Positions 1 through 6,281 of a stretch of DNA of 7,168 nucleotides are shown piece after piece. The translations under genes were made by a program, and so were the position numbers. Source of the stretch: an uncultured Lentisphaeraceae bacterium (GTDB lineage Bacteria > Verrucomicrobiota > Kiritimatiellia > RFP12 > DVOR01); NCBI GenBank assembly GCA_946056345.1, contig CAMGJH010000050.1, forward strand, positions 1-7,168, given 5' to 3'. Position 1 is the first letter of the stretch; each line of letters begins with the position of its first letter. Under the pieces are notes generated by a model, which did no database searches, had not been told where the DNA came from, and was given only the letters and a program-made list of their open reading frames with translations.

Positions 1-1075
1 TGCCAAAGGCGATACCCGGCACCAGAGCCACGTGCTCCTCCTCCAGGAGACGGGTGGCGAAGGTGAGCGAGTCGAGCCCAAAGGAGGCGACGTTAGGGAA
101 GACGTAGAAGGCGCCCTCGGGCTTGGGGCACTTGATGCCCTCAATGGCGGAGATCAGCTCGTAGATGCGGTCGCGCCGCTGGGTGAAGGCGGCGACCATC
201 TTGGCGACGTCCGGCGCAGCCTCCTTGAGTGCGGCCACGGCACCCCACTGCGCAAAGGTGTTCGGCGCGGAGGCCAGGTGGCTCTGCAGCGAGGCGAGGG
301 CCTTGGCGAAGGGCTTGGGGGCCGCGGCGTAGCCCAGGCGCCAGCCGGTCATCGCGAAGGTCTTGGAGAAGCCGTTGACGGTGATGGTGTGGTCGTAGAA
401 CTCAGGCCCGAAGGAGGCCATCGAGACCTGGGGCACGCCGCCGTAGACCATCTTCTCGTAGATTTCATCGGAGACCATCCACAGGTCGTGCTTCAGGGCC
501 ACGGTGCCCAGGGCCTTGAGCTGCTCGGGGCTGTACATCATCCCGGTGGGATTGGAGGGCGAGTTGATGACCACGGCCACCGTGCGCGGGGTAATGGCCG
601 CCTCCAACTGCTCGGGGCTCATCAAGAAGCCGCTCTCCACGCGCGTCTCCACGAAAACCGGCACGCCGCCGGCCACCTTCACCATCTCGGGATAGGAGAG
701 CCAGAAGGGCGTGGGGATAATGCCCTCGTCGCCGGGGTTGATGAGCGTCTGGAAGACCTGTGCGAGGGCCGGCTTGCCACCGTTGGCCACCACCACCTGC
801 GAGGGCTCATAGTGGACCCCGTTCTCGCGCGCCAACTTCTCGCAAATCGCCTCACGCAGCTCGGGCAGACCCGCCGCCGCAACATAACGCGTCTTATTCT
901 GCGCCAAGGCCTGCTCGCACGCGCGCTTAATGCAATCGGGGGTGTTGAAGTCCGGCTCGCCGGCGGCGAAAGCACACACGGCCACGCCCTGAGCCTTCAA
1001 CTCCGCGGCCTTACTCGAAATGGCCAACGTGGCAGACGGCGCAATGGCCGCGACTGTTCTATTCAAGTCCTTCAT
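1..1075 (-). CDS. aspC: Class I (PLP-dependent) aspartate aminotransferase, 3'-truncated by window edge
   Basis: Cytosolic enzyme that moves the amino group between aspartate and 2-oxoglutarate (aspartate + 2-oxoglutarate to oxaloacetate + glutamate); some members of this subgroup also act on prephenate. About 358 residues are visible of the ~390-400 usual. In order: a cofactor-phosphate region near residue 100 (NGGKPALAQVF), the substrate-binding SNPTG motif with Asn175, DEIY with Asp203 and Tyr206, and the Schiff-base lysine Lys238 in GFSKTFAMTGWRLGY. Numbering and motifs fit the Thermus-type (Ib) aspartate aminotransferases. The conserved C-terminal substrate arginine lies beyond the window. 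The start at 1075 is supported by an AGAGAAGGA ribosome site (1084-1092) 8 nt upstream. It is transcribed away from the operon at 1646 from its own promoter. Family assignment is firm; substrate preference (aspartate versus prephenate or another amino acid) cannot be settled from the sequence. Confidence 0.95.
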   Translation of the reverse strand, partial: MKDLNRTVAAIAPSATLAISSKAAELKAQGVAVCAFAAGEPDFNTPDCIKRACEQALAQNKTRYVAAAGLPELREAICEKLARENGVHYEPSQVVVANGGKPALAQVFQTLINPGDEGIIPTPFWLSYPEMVKVAGGVPVFVETRVESGFLMSPEQLEAAITPRTVAVVINSPSNPTGMMYSPEQLKALGTVALKHDLWMVSDEIYEKMVYGGVPQVSMASFGPEFYDHTITVNGFSKTFAMTGWRLGYAAAPKPFAKALASLQSHLASAPNTFAQWGAVAALKEAAPDVAKMVAAFTQRRDRIYELISAIEGIKCPKPEGAFYVFPNVASFGLDSLTFATRLLEEEHVALVPGIAFG

Positions 1076-1111
1076 CTGCTCAATCCTTCTCTCTATCGAA
1101 GTCGCATTTGC

Positions 1112-1130
1112 AAGAGGCTCTCTCCCTCTT
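1112..1130 (-). other. Short hairpin at the 5' end of the aminotransferase mRNA leader
   Basis: AAGAGG (1112-1117) and CCTCTT (1125-1130) form a perfect 6-bp stem with a 7-nt loop. If transcription starts near 1132 as the -10 box predicts, the stem would begin within the first few nucleotides of the mRNA, where hairpins are known to slow 5'-end-dependent decay. There is no poly-T run, so it is not a terminator. A 6-bp stem can arise by chance. Confidence 0.3.
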
Positions 1131-1138
1131 ACGCGCGC

Positions 1139-1158
1139 ATTGTAGCACAACCCCACGC
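1139..1158 (-). promoter_or_regulatory. Extended -10 promoter for the aminotransferase gene
   Basis: Read on the minus strand, the block ends in TGC-TACAAT, an extended -10 element (5 of 6 match to TATAAT plus the TG motif). No good -35 lies 17 nt upstream (GAGCGG), which is usual when an extended -10 is present. The predicted transcript start is near 1132, giving a leader of ~57 nt. The 20-bp block is nearly identical to the one at 1598-1617 that serves the divergent operon. The assignment rests on sequence match and position only. Confidence 0.6.
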
Positions 1159-1276
1159 TCGCCGCTCACAGTTGTGCGCGCGTGGCCATCAAATCACGCC
1201 ACGCGAATAGGCCGTGAATGCCCCTGTGGGGGCTGCTCGCCCCCGCACCCCTCGGGAGCGCGGTGCGCTCCACCCC

Positions 1277-1305
1277 AGCCGACGCGCCCTCCGGGCACTT
1301 CGGCT
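1277..1305. other. Two-tier hairpin inside the intergenic element
   Basis: Outer stem AGCCGA (1277-1282) with TCGGCT (1300-1305), inner stem GCCC (1286-1289) with GGGC (1293-1296) around a TCC loop. It overlaps the innermost block of the left inverted-repeat arm, so local folding here competes with arm-to-arm pairing. Confidence 0.45.
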
Positions 1306-1322
1306 AATGGCTCCCCCAGCGC

Positions 1323-1403
1323 CATCCGCCCCGGGTCGAGGGCGAACCCGGGCCTACCTCGAGGCGAACCCGGGCCTACCTCGAGGCGAACCCGGGGCGG
1401 ATG
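1323..1403. repeat. Perfect 14-bp inverted repeat bracketing the tandem repeat
   Basis: CATCCGCCCCGGGT at 1323-1336 and its exact reverse complement ACCCGGGGCGGATG at 1390-1403 enclose the 22-bp tandem repeat. The pairing stops at both ends (1322/1404 and 1337/1389 do not match). It lies in the spacer between the two larger arms, so the whole element is an inverted repeat nested inside an inverted repeat. Confidence 0.7.
1336..1397. repeat. 22-bp tandem repeat, about 2.8 copies
   Basis: Copies begin at 1336 (23 nt, one extra G), 1359 (22 nt) and 1381 (17 nt, partial). The unit contains CGAACCCGGGCCTACCT and two self-complementary 6-mers, CTCGAG (at unit junctions) and CCCGGG. Apart from the extra G the full copies are identical, which suggests recent slippage or unequal crossover. 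Direct head-to-tail copies without spacers exclude a CRISPR array. Confidence 0.8.
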
Positions 1404-1445
1404 TGAAAGCGGAGCAGGCCACGGCACAGCGCGGACCGAGGCTCT

Positions 1446-1475
1446 CGCGCGTGCGCGCGCGTACCTTATATATAT
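1446..1475. other. Alternating purine-pyrimidine tract followed by a TATATATAT island
   Basis: 1446-1464 is 19 nt of strict pyrimidine/purine alternation (mostly CG with two TG/TA steps), followed by TATATATAT at 1467-1475, the most AT-rich spot in the intergenic region. Alternating CG tracts are known to adopt Z-DNA under negative supercoiling, and the TA run is easily melted. It sits next to the right arm of the inverted repeat and between divergent promoters, where supercoiling changes are expected. No -35-like element accompanies the TATATA. Confidence 0.4.
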
Positions 1476-1588
1476 CAGTGCGGAGGGCGCCTCCGCCGGG
1501 GTGGAGCGTCCCACGCTCCCGGGGTGCAGGGCGAGCACCCTGCCTAGGGGTTCGGGGGCGAGTAGCCCCCCGGGCGTGCCGCCGCCGT

Positions 1589-1617
1589 TTGTATCGGGCG
1601 TGGGGTTGTGGTAAAAT
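1589..1617 (+). promoter_or_regulatory. Sigma-70-type promoter for the TPR-permease-ATPase operon
   Basis: TTGTAT (1589-1594, weak -35) and TAAAAT (1612-1617, 5 of 6 to TATAAT) are separated by exactly 17 nt, and TGG before TAAAAT makes an extended -10. The predicted start is near 1624, about 22 nt before the ATG at 1646. The -10 portion, 1598-1617, repeats the block at 1139-1158 on the other strand with 18 of 20 positions identical. Confidence 0.65.
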
Positions 1618-1645
1618 GGGCCCCATTCGTGAGAGAAGTTGGTTT

Positions 1646-3637
1646 ATGAAGCGATTGAACAGGATTTGGTGCGTATTGGCGTGGCTGCTGGTGGCGGTTG
1701 CGGCATGGGGGCAATCGGTCTTCGATATGCCCAGGCTCTTCCCGCAGCACAAGCGGACGCTCTCGCAGTTTGTGGAGGCGTTGGGGCGGGGGGACCTCTT
1801 GGCGGCGGAGAGCGCGGCGCGCGCGGGGGTCAAGCTCTTCCCGCAGGACGCGAATTGGCACTACAATGTGGCGTGCGTCTGTGCGCGCGCGGGGCGGACC
1901 GAGGAGGCGCTTGACTGGCTGAAGAAGGCGGTGGAGCGGGGCTTCGTGGATATCAAGCAGCTGGAGGGGGATACGGATTTGTGCGCGGTGCGGGGGTTGC
2001 CGGGCTATAAGGCGGTGCTCGCGCAGGCGCGGGAGGCGGCGAAGGTGGGCGCGCAGCATGCGACGCTCTCGCGGGCGCTGGCCTCGCAGGTGCCGGTGGG
2101 TGCCGAGGCGGAGGTGAATGAGCGCAACACGCAGTGGGAGTGGGATCCGCGTAGTGGCGGGTATATGACCACGCTCGTGCAGCTGCTGCCGCCGAAGGGG
2201 GCGGTCGACCGCGCGGACTACGCCGGGCCGCTGGCGGAGGTGGTCCGGCCGATGCTCTCGGCGGAGGGGTGCGCGGGGCTGCTCTATGTGAACCGCGATG
2301 AGGACCTCTGCGCGGTGCGCTACGAGGCCTTTCCGGGGCTGACGCCGGTCCTCTACGGCGAGGCGGCGCAGCACGCGAAGGCGCACAAGGGGTTGGCCAA
2401 CGGAGTCTTCTCGACGGGGCTGTCGGCGGTGCCGGTGGTGGGGAATGCCTCGGTGATGATGGGGAACTCGATCTTCTGGCGCTCGATCCCGCGGGGGATC
2501 TCTTCGGATGCCGCGGCGATGGGGCTGGCGTACCGGCTGGCCGCAGCGAACCAGCTCTATGTCTACGACGCGACGGTGGACTACTCCCCGGCTTTCCAGG
2601 GGGATCTGCTCTATGCGCGCAACCCCGCCATCATCGCTTCGGCCGATCTCGCCAGCGCCGAGAAGCCCGACGCGAAGGGCGCGCAGCGCGACTTGACCGA
2701 GCTCATCCTGGCTGCCATCGCGGTGATGACGCCCGAGACGAAACGCGAGATGCTCCAGCAGGGCGCCTTGGTGGCCACCATGCAGCGGTTGCTGCGCGAG
2801 CACGTGCGCGGGAGTGAAGGCTACCTCACCGCCTCGGCCCATCCGGCCGTCTTCGACCCCAAGCAGATTGATGGCGAAGCGCTGCTGCGCGCGGCCCATA
2901 CGTTGACCCCCGAGGCGCTGCCCCCCGCCCTCGCCCTGTCCGTGCGCCAGGAGTCGATGCCCGTGCAGTTCGTCGATTACTTCGACCTGGTGGGCGGAGA
3001 GCGCATTGCCGACACACCCAACTGCATTACGCGCATCGTGCGCGGGCGGGAGCTCACGCGCCGGCTGACCGTCGAGGCCGCGAGCCCCGAGCGGGGAATG
3101 ACCTACCGTTGGTTCGTGGTGCAAGGCGATACGGCGAAGGTGCGCCTGCGGCCGCTGACGAGCTCCGGGGCGATGTGCACCATCGAGGTGGATTACCAGG
3201 CACCGGCCGAGGTGGCCGGGCGGCTCTCGCGCCGGGTGGAGGTGGCCTGCGTGGGCGTGCGCGCCGATGGCGTGATGTCCGCCCCCGCCTTCGTCGCCTT
3301 CCGCACGTTGGGCAACGAGCGGCGGAGCTACGACGCGCAGGGGCGCTTGGAGGCCATCGACTACCGCGCCCCCGAGAGCGGCTACGTCTACGAGGACCCG
3401 CTGCTGACCGCCTTCAAGAACTGGCGCGACACCTACCATTACAGCGAGGGCGGCCGTTGCGAGGGCTGGACGCGCCTCTCGGCCAGCGGCCAGGAGCAGG
3501 ACTTTGACGCACAGGGGCGGCGGATTGTCGCCCCCGGACAGGTGCAGAAGGTCACCTATGTGCCGCGGATGAACCAGGGGGCCGATGGCGTGCACGCCCC
3601 CGCGCTCGAATTGATGCAGATGGACGCAACGAAGTGA
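1646..3637 (+). CDS. Secreted TPR-containing protein of unknown function, first gene of the operon
   Basis: 663 residues, function not known. Residues 1-23 form a signal peptide: basic MKRLNR start, hydrophobic core LAWLLVAVAA, likely cut near AWG-QS with no lipobox cysteine, so probably a soluble periplasmic or exported protein. Residues ~70-130 hold a TPR (NVACVCARAGRTEEALDWLKKA) followed by the common TPR tail 'GDTDLCAVRGLPGYKAVLA'. Residues ~150-450 are a conserved-looking region without a recognised active site (VVGNASVMMGNSIFWRSIPR near 264-283; AHPAVFD near 398-404). Residues ~460-555 look like a PKD/Ig-like beta sandwich (LTVEAASPERGMTYRWFVVQGD). Residues ~560-627 carry YD-repeat-like strands (SYDAQGRLEAIDY, HYSEGGRCEGWTRL, DFDAQGRRIV). 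I recall similar architectures from Planctomycetota-type genomes, unverified. The start is at 1646 because it alone puts the signal peptide at the N-terminus and has GAGAAG (1633-1638) 7 nt upstream; the open frame reaches back to 1214 through repeat DNA. The stop is 13 nt before the permease gene. Confidence 0.85.
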   Translation: MKRLNRIWCVLAWLLVAVAAWGQSVFDMPRLFPQHKRTLSQFVEALGRGDLLAAESAARAGVKLFPQDANWHYNVACVCARAGRTEEALDWLKKAVERGFVDIKQLEGDTDLCAVRGLPGYKAVLAQAREAAKVGAQHATLSRALASQVPVGAEAEVNERNTQWEWDPRSGGYMTTLVQLLPPKGAVDRADYAGPLAEVVRPMLSAEGCAGLLYVNRDEDLCAVRYEAFPGLTPVLYGEAAQHAKAHKGLANGVFSTGLSAVPVVGNASVMMGNSIFWRSIPRGISSDAAAMGLAYRLAAANQLYVYDATVDYSPAFQGDLLYARNPAIIASADLASAEKPDAKGAQRDLTELILAAIAVMTPETKREMLQQGALVATMQRLLREHVRGSEGYLTASAHPAVFDPKQIDGEALLRAAHTLTPEALPPALALSVRQESMPVQFVDYFDLVGGERIADTPNCITRIVRGRELTRRLTVEAASPERGMTYRWFVVQGDTAKVRLRPLTSSGAMCTIEVDYQAPAEVAGRLSRRVEVACVGVRADGVMSAPAFVAFRTLGNERRSYDAQGRLEAIDYRAPESGYVYEDPLLTAFKNWRDTYHYSEGGRCEGWTRLSASGQEQDFDAQGRRIVAPGQVQKVTYVPRMNQGADGVHAPALELMQMDATK

Positions 3638-3638
3638 C

Positions 3639-3642
3639 AGGA
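3639..3642 (+). promoter_or_regulatory. Ribosome binding site of the permease gene
   Basis: AGGA, 8 nt before the ATG at 3651 and immediately after the stop of the preceding gene. It supports the start and tight operon coupling. Confidence 0.55.
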
Positions 3643-3650
3643 CTGGAACT

Positions 3651-5285
3651 ATGAAGAAGCTTTTTCACCTTTCGCCCCTCACGCAGAAGCGCTTGGACCG
3701 CTTCCGCCGCTCGCGCCTGGCCTTCTGGTCGTTGAAGCTCCTGGTGGCGCTCTATGTGGTGAGCCTCTGCGCCGAGATGATTGCCAACGCCAAGCCGCTC
3801 TTGATGCGCTATGAGGGCGAGTGGAGCTTCCCCTTCCTGCGCGCTCAGCCGCCCGAGGCCGTCCTCAAGGCCGCCGGCGAGACGAGTCACGTGGACTACC
3901 GCACCTTCGTCGAGAGCCCCGCCTTCACGGCGAACCCCCAGAACTTCGCCCTCTTTGCCCCAGTGCGCTACTCGCCGGGCGAGACACTCAACGCCCAGGA
4001 CCTGGAGAAGGATAAGCGCGTCACCGTCTCGCTCGTGCCCAATCAGCCCATCGGCCGCTTTAACCTGACGCGCGACTACGCCCTCATCCGCCAGGACAGC
4101 TGCGAGCAGTTCTTCCCCGGCGTGAACCTGCGCGACGGCTGCGCCAACCTGGCCGACCTCATCGCCCTCTCGCCCGAGCTGCGCGCGGAGATCAACCGCC
4201 GCTTCCTGGGCGAGGCGTGCCCCGCCTTCGAGCAGGAGGTCCACCCGATGGTCCTGCGCGCCTTCCCTTGGAAGTCGCTGATACTCTCCCTCGCGCCGAC
4301 CCCGGGCGACACGCTCCCCGCTTCGCTGCGCATCAACCTCCACGCCATCCTCCCCGGCGGCCAGCGCTTCCTGCCCAAGCAGAGCTACGTCTTCAAGCAC
4401 GGAGCCGAGGGCGAGGTGCAGTTGGATCTCCGCGACGGCGAGCCCCTCCCGCCCGAAGCCCTCCTTGCGCAGCTGCGCGCCTGGGCCAAGCGCGGCTTTG
4501 AGAAGGATATCACCGCCGCCGACGGCTTCTCCTGGACCGACGACACCGGCACCCACTACACCGTCTACTCCGGCAACAACATCCGCTTCCCCTTCCCGCC
4601 CACCAGCCGCCACATCTTTGGTCTGGACGGTTCAGGGCGCGACGTCTTCTCGCGCATTCTCTACGCCACGCGCATCGCGATGAGCTTCGGTCTCTTGCTG
4701 GCCATCGCCGCCACCGCGCTGGGGATGACCATCGGCGCGATTCAGGGCTTCTTCGGCGGCAAGGTGGATATCGTGATGCAGCGCTTCACGGAGATCTGGG
4801 CCGCGCTGCCCTTCCTCTACATTATGGTGCTGGTCGGCTCGGTCTTCGGGCGGAGCTTCTGGCTGCTCCTGCTGGTCTACGGTCTCTTCTGCTGGATTGG
4901 CCTCTCCTACTATATGCGCGCCGAGTTCCTGCGCCTGCGCAACCGGCCCTTCGTCGCGGCCGCGCGCTGCCAGGGGCTGAGCAACGCGCGCATCATCTTC
5001 CGCCACGTGCTGCCCAACGCCCTCACGCCGATCATCACCCTCTTCCCCTTCCTCCTCGTCGGGGCCATCGGTGCGCTTGTCTCGCTCGACTTCCTGGGCT
5101 TTGGTCTGCCGCCGCTGACGCCGAGTTGGGGCGAGCTGCTCAACCAGGCGCAGGTCTACCGCTGGGCCTGGTGGCTGATTCTCTTCCCGTCCCTGGCCAT
5201 CTTCACGGTTATGTTCCTCACGGTGATGGTCGGCGAGGGCGTGCGCAACGCCTTCGACCCCAAGCCTTTCAGCAAACTTCAGTAA
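3651..5285 (+). CDS. YejE/OppC-type ABC transporter permease with large extracytoplasmic insertion
   Basis: 544-residue inner-membrane subunit of a peptide-type ABC importer. The N-terminus matches YejE: basic cytoplasmic segment, first membrane helix ~25-45, then AEMIANAKPLLMRYEG. The permease core begins at FGLDGSGRDVFSRILYATRI (~323-342), with helices at ~343-365, 385-400, 403-421, 457-478 and 506-528. The ATPase-contact (EAA) loop is AAARCQGLSNARIIFRHVLPN (~436-456), followed by SLDFLGFGLPPLTPSWGELL. E. coli YejE is about 340 residues; the extra ~200 lie between helices 1 and 2 (roughly 80-315), outside the membrane, and resemble no domain I know. The region includes several cysteines (151, 164, 190) that could form disulfides. 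It follows the TPR gene by 13 nt and precedes the ATPase gene by 12 nt. Import of peptides or a related compound such as microcin C-like molecules is the family role; the substrate is not shown. The partner permease and the substrate-binding protein are not in the window. Confidence 0.9.
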   Translation: MKKLFHLSPLTQKRLDRFRRSRLAFWSLKLLVALYVVSLCAEMIANAKPLLMRYEGEWSFPFLRAQPPEAVLKAAGETSHVDYRTFVESPAFTANPQNFALFAPVRYSPGETLNAQDLEKDKRVTVSLVPNQPIGRFNLTRDYALIRQDSCEQFFPGVNLRDGCANLADLIALSPELRAEINRRFLGEACPAFEQEVHPMVLRAFPWKSLILSLAPTPGDTLPASLRINLHAILPGGQRFLPKQSYVFKHGAEGEVQLDLRDGEPLPPEALLAQLRAWAKRGFEKDITAADGFSWTDDTGTHYTVYSGNNIRFPFPPTSRHIFGLDGSGRDVFSRILYATRIAMSFGLLLAIAATALGMTIGAIQGFFGGKVDIVMQRFTEIWAALPFLYIMVLVGSVFGRSFWLLLLVYGLFCWIGLSYYMRAEFLRLRNRPFVAAARCQGLSNARIIFRHVLPNALTPIITLFPFLLVGAIGALVSLDFLGFGLPPLTPSWGELLNQAQVYRWAWWLILFPSLAIFTVMFLTVMVGEGVRNAFDPKPFSKLQ

Positions 5286-5294
5286 GGGAGAGGA
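5286..5294 (+). promoter_or_regulatory. Ribosome binding site of the ABC ATPase gene
   Basis: GGGAGAGGA starts directly after the TAA of the permease gene. GGGAG ends 7 nt before the ATG at 5298, a good spacing. It fixes the ATPase start and shows translational linkage of the two transporter genes. Confidence 0.6.
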
Positions 5295-5297
5295 CCT

Positions 5298-6281
5298 ATG
5301 AGCGCCCAAGCCCAACCCCTCTTGCAGGTGCGCAATCTCACGATTGCCTTCGAGAACGACGAAACCCGCCAGGCCGTCACCACCGTCCAGGATGTCTCCT
5401 TCGAGGTCAACCGCGGCGAGATCCTCTGCGTGGTCGGCGAGTCCGGTTGCGGCAAGTCGGTCTCCTCGATGTGCATTCCGCGGCTGCTCCCCTCGCCCCC
5501 GGCCAAGATCCTCGGCGGCGAGATCCTCTTCGAGGGCGTCGACCTCCTCAAGCTGCCCATCGCCAAGATCCGCGCCTACCGCGGCAAGAAGATAGGCGTC
5601 ATCTTCCAGGACCCGATGACCGCCCTCTCCCCGCTCGTGCGCATTGGCGACCAAATCGTCGAGGCCGTGCGCATCCACGATACGCAGATCACCAAGGACG
5701 GCGCGCGCGCCAAGGCCCTCGCCTGGCTCGAGAAGGTCGGCATCCAGAACCCGGCCCTCGCGATGCGCTGCTATCCCTATGAGCTCTCCGGCGGCATGCA
5801 GCAGCGCGTGATGATTGCCATGTGCCTCATCCTCGAGCCTCAGCTCATCATCGCCGACGAGCCCACCACCGCCCTCGATGTCACCATCCAGGCCCAGGTC
5901 CTCGAGCTGATGCTCCAACTGCACAGCAAGGACTCCGGGATGATCTTCATCACCCACGATATGGGCGTGGTCTACAAGATGGCCGACCGCGTGGCGGTGA
6001 TGTACGCCGGCCAGGTGGTCGAGCAGGCCCCCGCCGCCGAGTTCTTCGCCGGCCCCAAGCACCCCTACGCCCGCGCCCTCCTCGAGGCCCTCCCCTCCCA
6101 CGCCACGCGCGGCAAACTCCTGCGCGCTATCCCCGGTCAGGTCCCCAGCCCCGGCCACTACGCCCCCGGCTGCCGCTTCTCCGACCGTTGCGACTGCGCC
6201 CGCGAGGCCTGCGCCACCACGCCCCCCGACCTCCGCACCCTCCCCTCCGGCCGCCTTGTCCGCTGCCCGTTCGCTGAGTGA
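5298..6281 (+). CDS. Peptide ABC transporter ATP-binding protein, DppD/OppD family
   Basis: 327 residues, the normal length for DppD/OppD. Cytoplasmic ATPase that powers a peptide-type importer. All nucleotide-binding motifs are intact: Walker A GESGCGKS (47-54), Q-loop Gln104 in [11 protein letters not shown], signature LSGGMQQRV (163-171), Walker B LIIADEP (183-189) with catalytic Glu188, D-loop TALD (191-194), and switch His220 in ITHD. The C-terminal oligopeptide-transporter extension (from ~250, [15 protein letters not shown]) ends with Cys292, Cys298, Cys305 and Cys323, the conserved four-cysteine pattern that holds a [4Fe-4S] cluster in characterised OppD-type proteins; Cys300 is extra. 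It is a single ABC domain, not the fused double domain of YejF. A heterodimer partner of the OppF/DppF type would be expected but does not follow; the next gene is an RNA enzyme. The stop codon overlaps the first unit of the heptad repeat element. Substrate unknown. Confidence 0.95.
   Translation: MSAQAQPLLQVRNLTIAFENDETRQAVTTVQDVSFEVNRGEILCVVGESGCGKSVSSMCIPRLLPSPPAKILGGEILFEGVDLLKLPIAKIRAYRGKKIGVIFQDPMTALSPLVRIGDQIVEAVRIHDTQITKDGARAKALAWLEKVGIQNPALAMRCYPYELSGGMQQRVMIAMCLILEPQLIIADEPTTALDVTIQAQVLELMLQLHSKDSGMIFITHDMGVVYKMADRVAVMYAGQVVEQAPAAEFFAGPKHPYARALLEALPSHATRGKLLRAIPGQVPSPGHYAPGCRFSDRCDCAREACATTPPDLRTLPSGRLVRCPFAE

Larger units (their letters stand above)
1228..1570. repeat. 343-bp intergenic element with long imperfect terminal inverted repeats, rich in hairpins
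   Basis: The left arm 1228-1293 (66 nt) aligns with the reverse complement of the right arm 1481-1570 at 58 of 66 positions, with one 24-nt insertion in the right arm (1522-1545). Blocks: 1228-1252 with 1546-1570 (23/25), 1253-1276 with 1498-1521 (21/24), 1277-1293 with 1481-1497 (14/17). Each arm also folds locally. GGGGGC/GCCCCC stems with 5-nt loops lie at 1228-1244 and 1554-1570. Stems of 7 bp with 3-nt loops lie at 1255-1271 and 1503-1519, and a further one at 1480-1496. The 24-nt insertion is itself a hairpin (GGGTGC/GCACCC). The central spacer is 1294-1480. There is no transposase, no clear target-site duplication and no credible ORF. It could be a MITE-like or REP/BIME-like dispersed repeat, or a structured RNA. 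Confidence 0.75.

Noticed and set aside
32..1210. 392-codon plus-strand open frame opposite the aminotransferase
   Set aside because: The minus strand carries all aminotransferase motifs; the plus frame shows only a Gly/Arg/His-rich shadow.
1336..1397. CRISPR array
   Set aside because: The 22-bp units are joined directly without unique spacers, and no cas gene is nearby.
1467..1475. TATATATAT as a second promoter -10 box
   Set aside because: No -35-like sequence at a usual spacing and no ribosome site or start in reach; the 1589-1617 promoter explains the operon better.
1554..1570. Rho-independent terminator at the GGGGGC/GCCCCC hairpin
   Set aside because: The stem is followed by CGGGCGTGCC rather than a T-run, and no gene reads into it from the left.
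1108..1614. Open frames in the intergenic region (plus 1108-1614, minus 1194-1538)
   Set aside because: They run straight through hairpins and the tandem repeat, have proline/arginine-rich products and overlap both promoters. No ribosome site or family resemblance was seen.
1214..1645. Upstream extension of the TPR gene to an earlier in-frame start (1214 or 1616)
   Set aside because: It would translate the repeat element, bury the signal peptide 144 residues in, and put the -10 box inside the coding region (ATG 1616 overlaps it).
1544..3595. 683-codon open frame on the minus strand opposite the TPR gene
   Set aside because: Its product is a low-complexity run of Arg/His/Leu/Gly with no domain, as expected for the antisense of a GC-biased gene. 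The plus-strand gene has a signal peptide, ribosome site and promoter.
4632..6158. 508-codon minus-strand open frame across the permease and ATPase genes
   Set aside because: The plus strand encodes unmistakable permease and ABC ATPase motifs here. The antisense product is a Glu/Gly/Asp-rich shadow.
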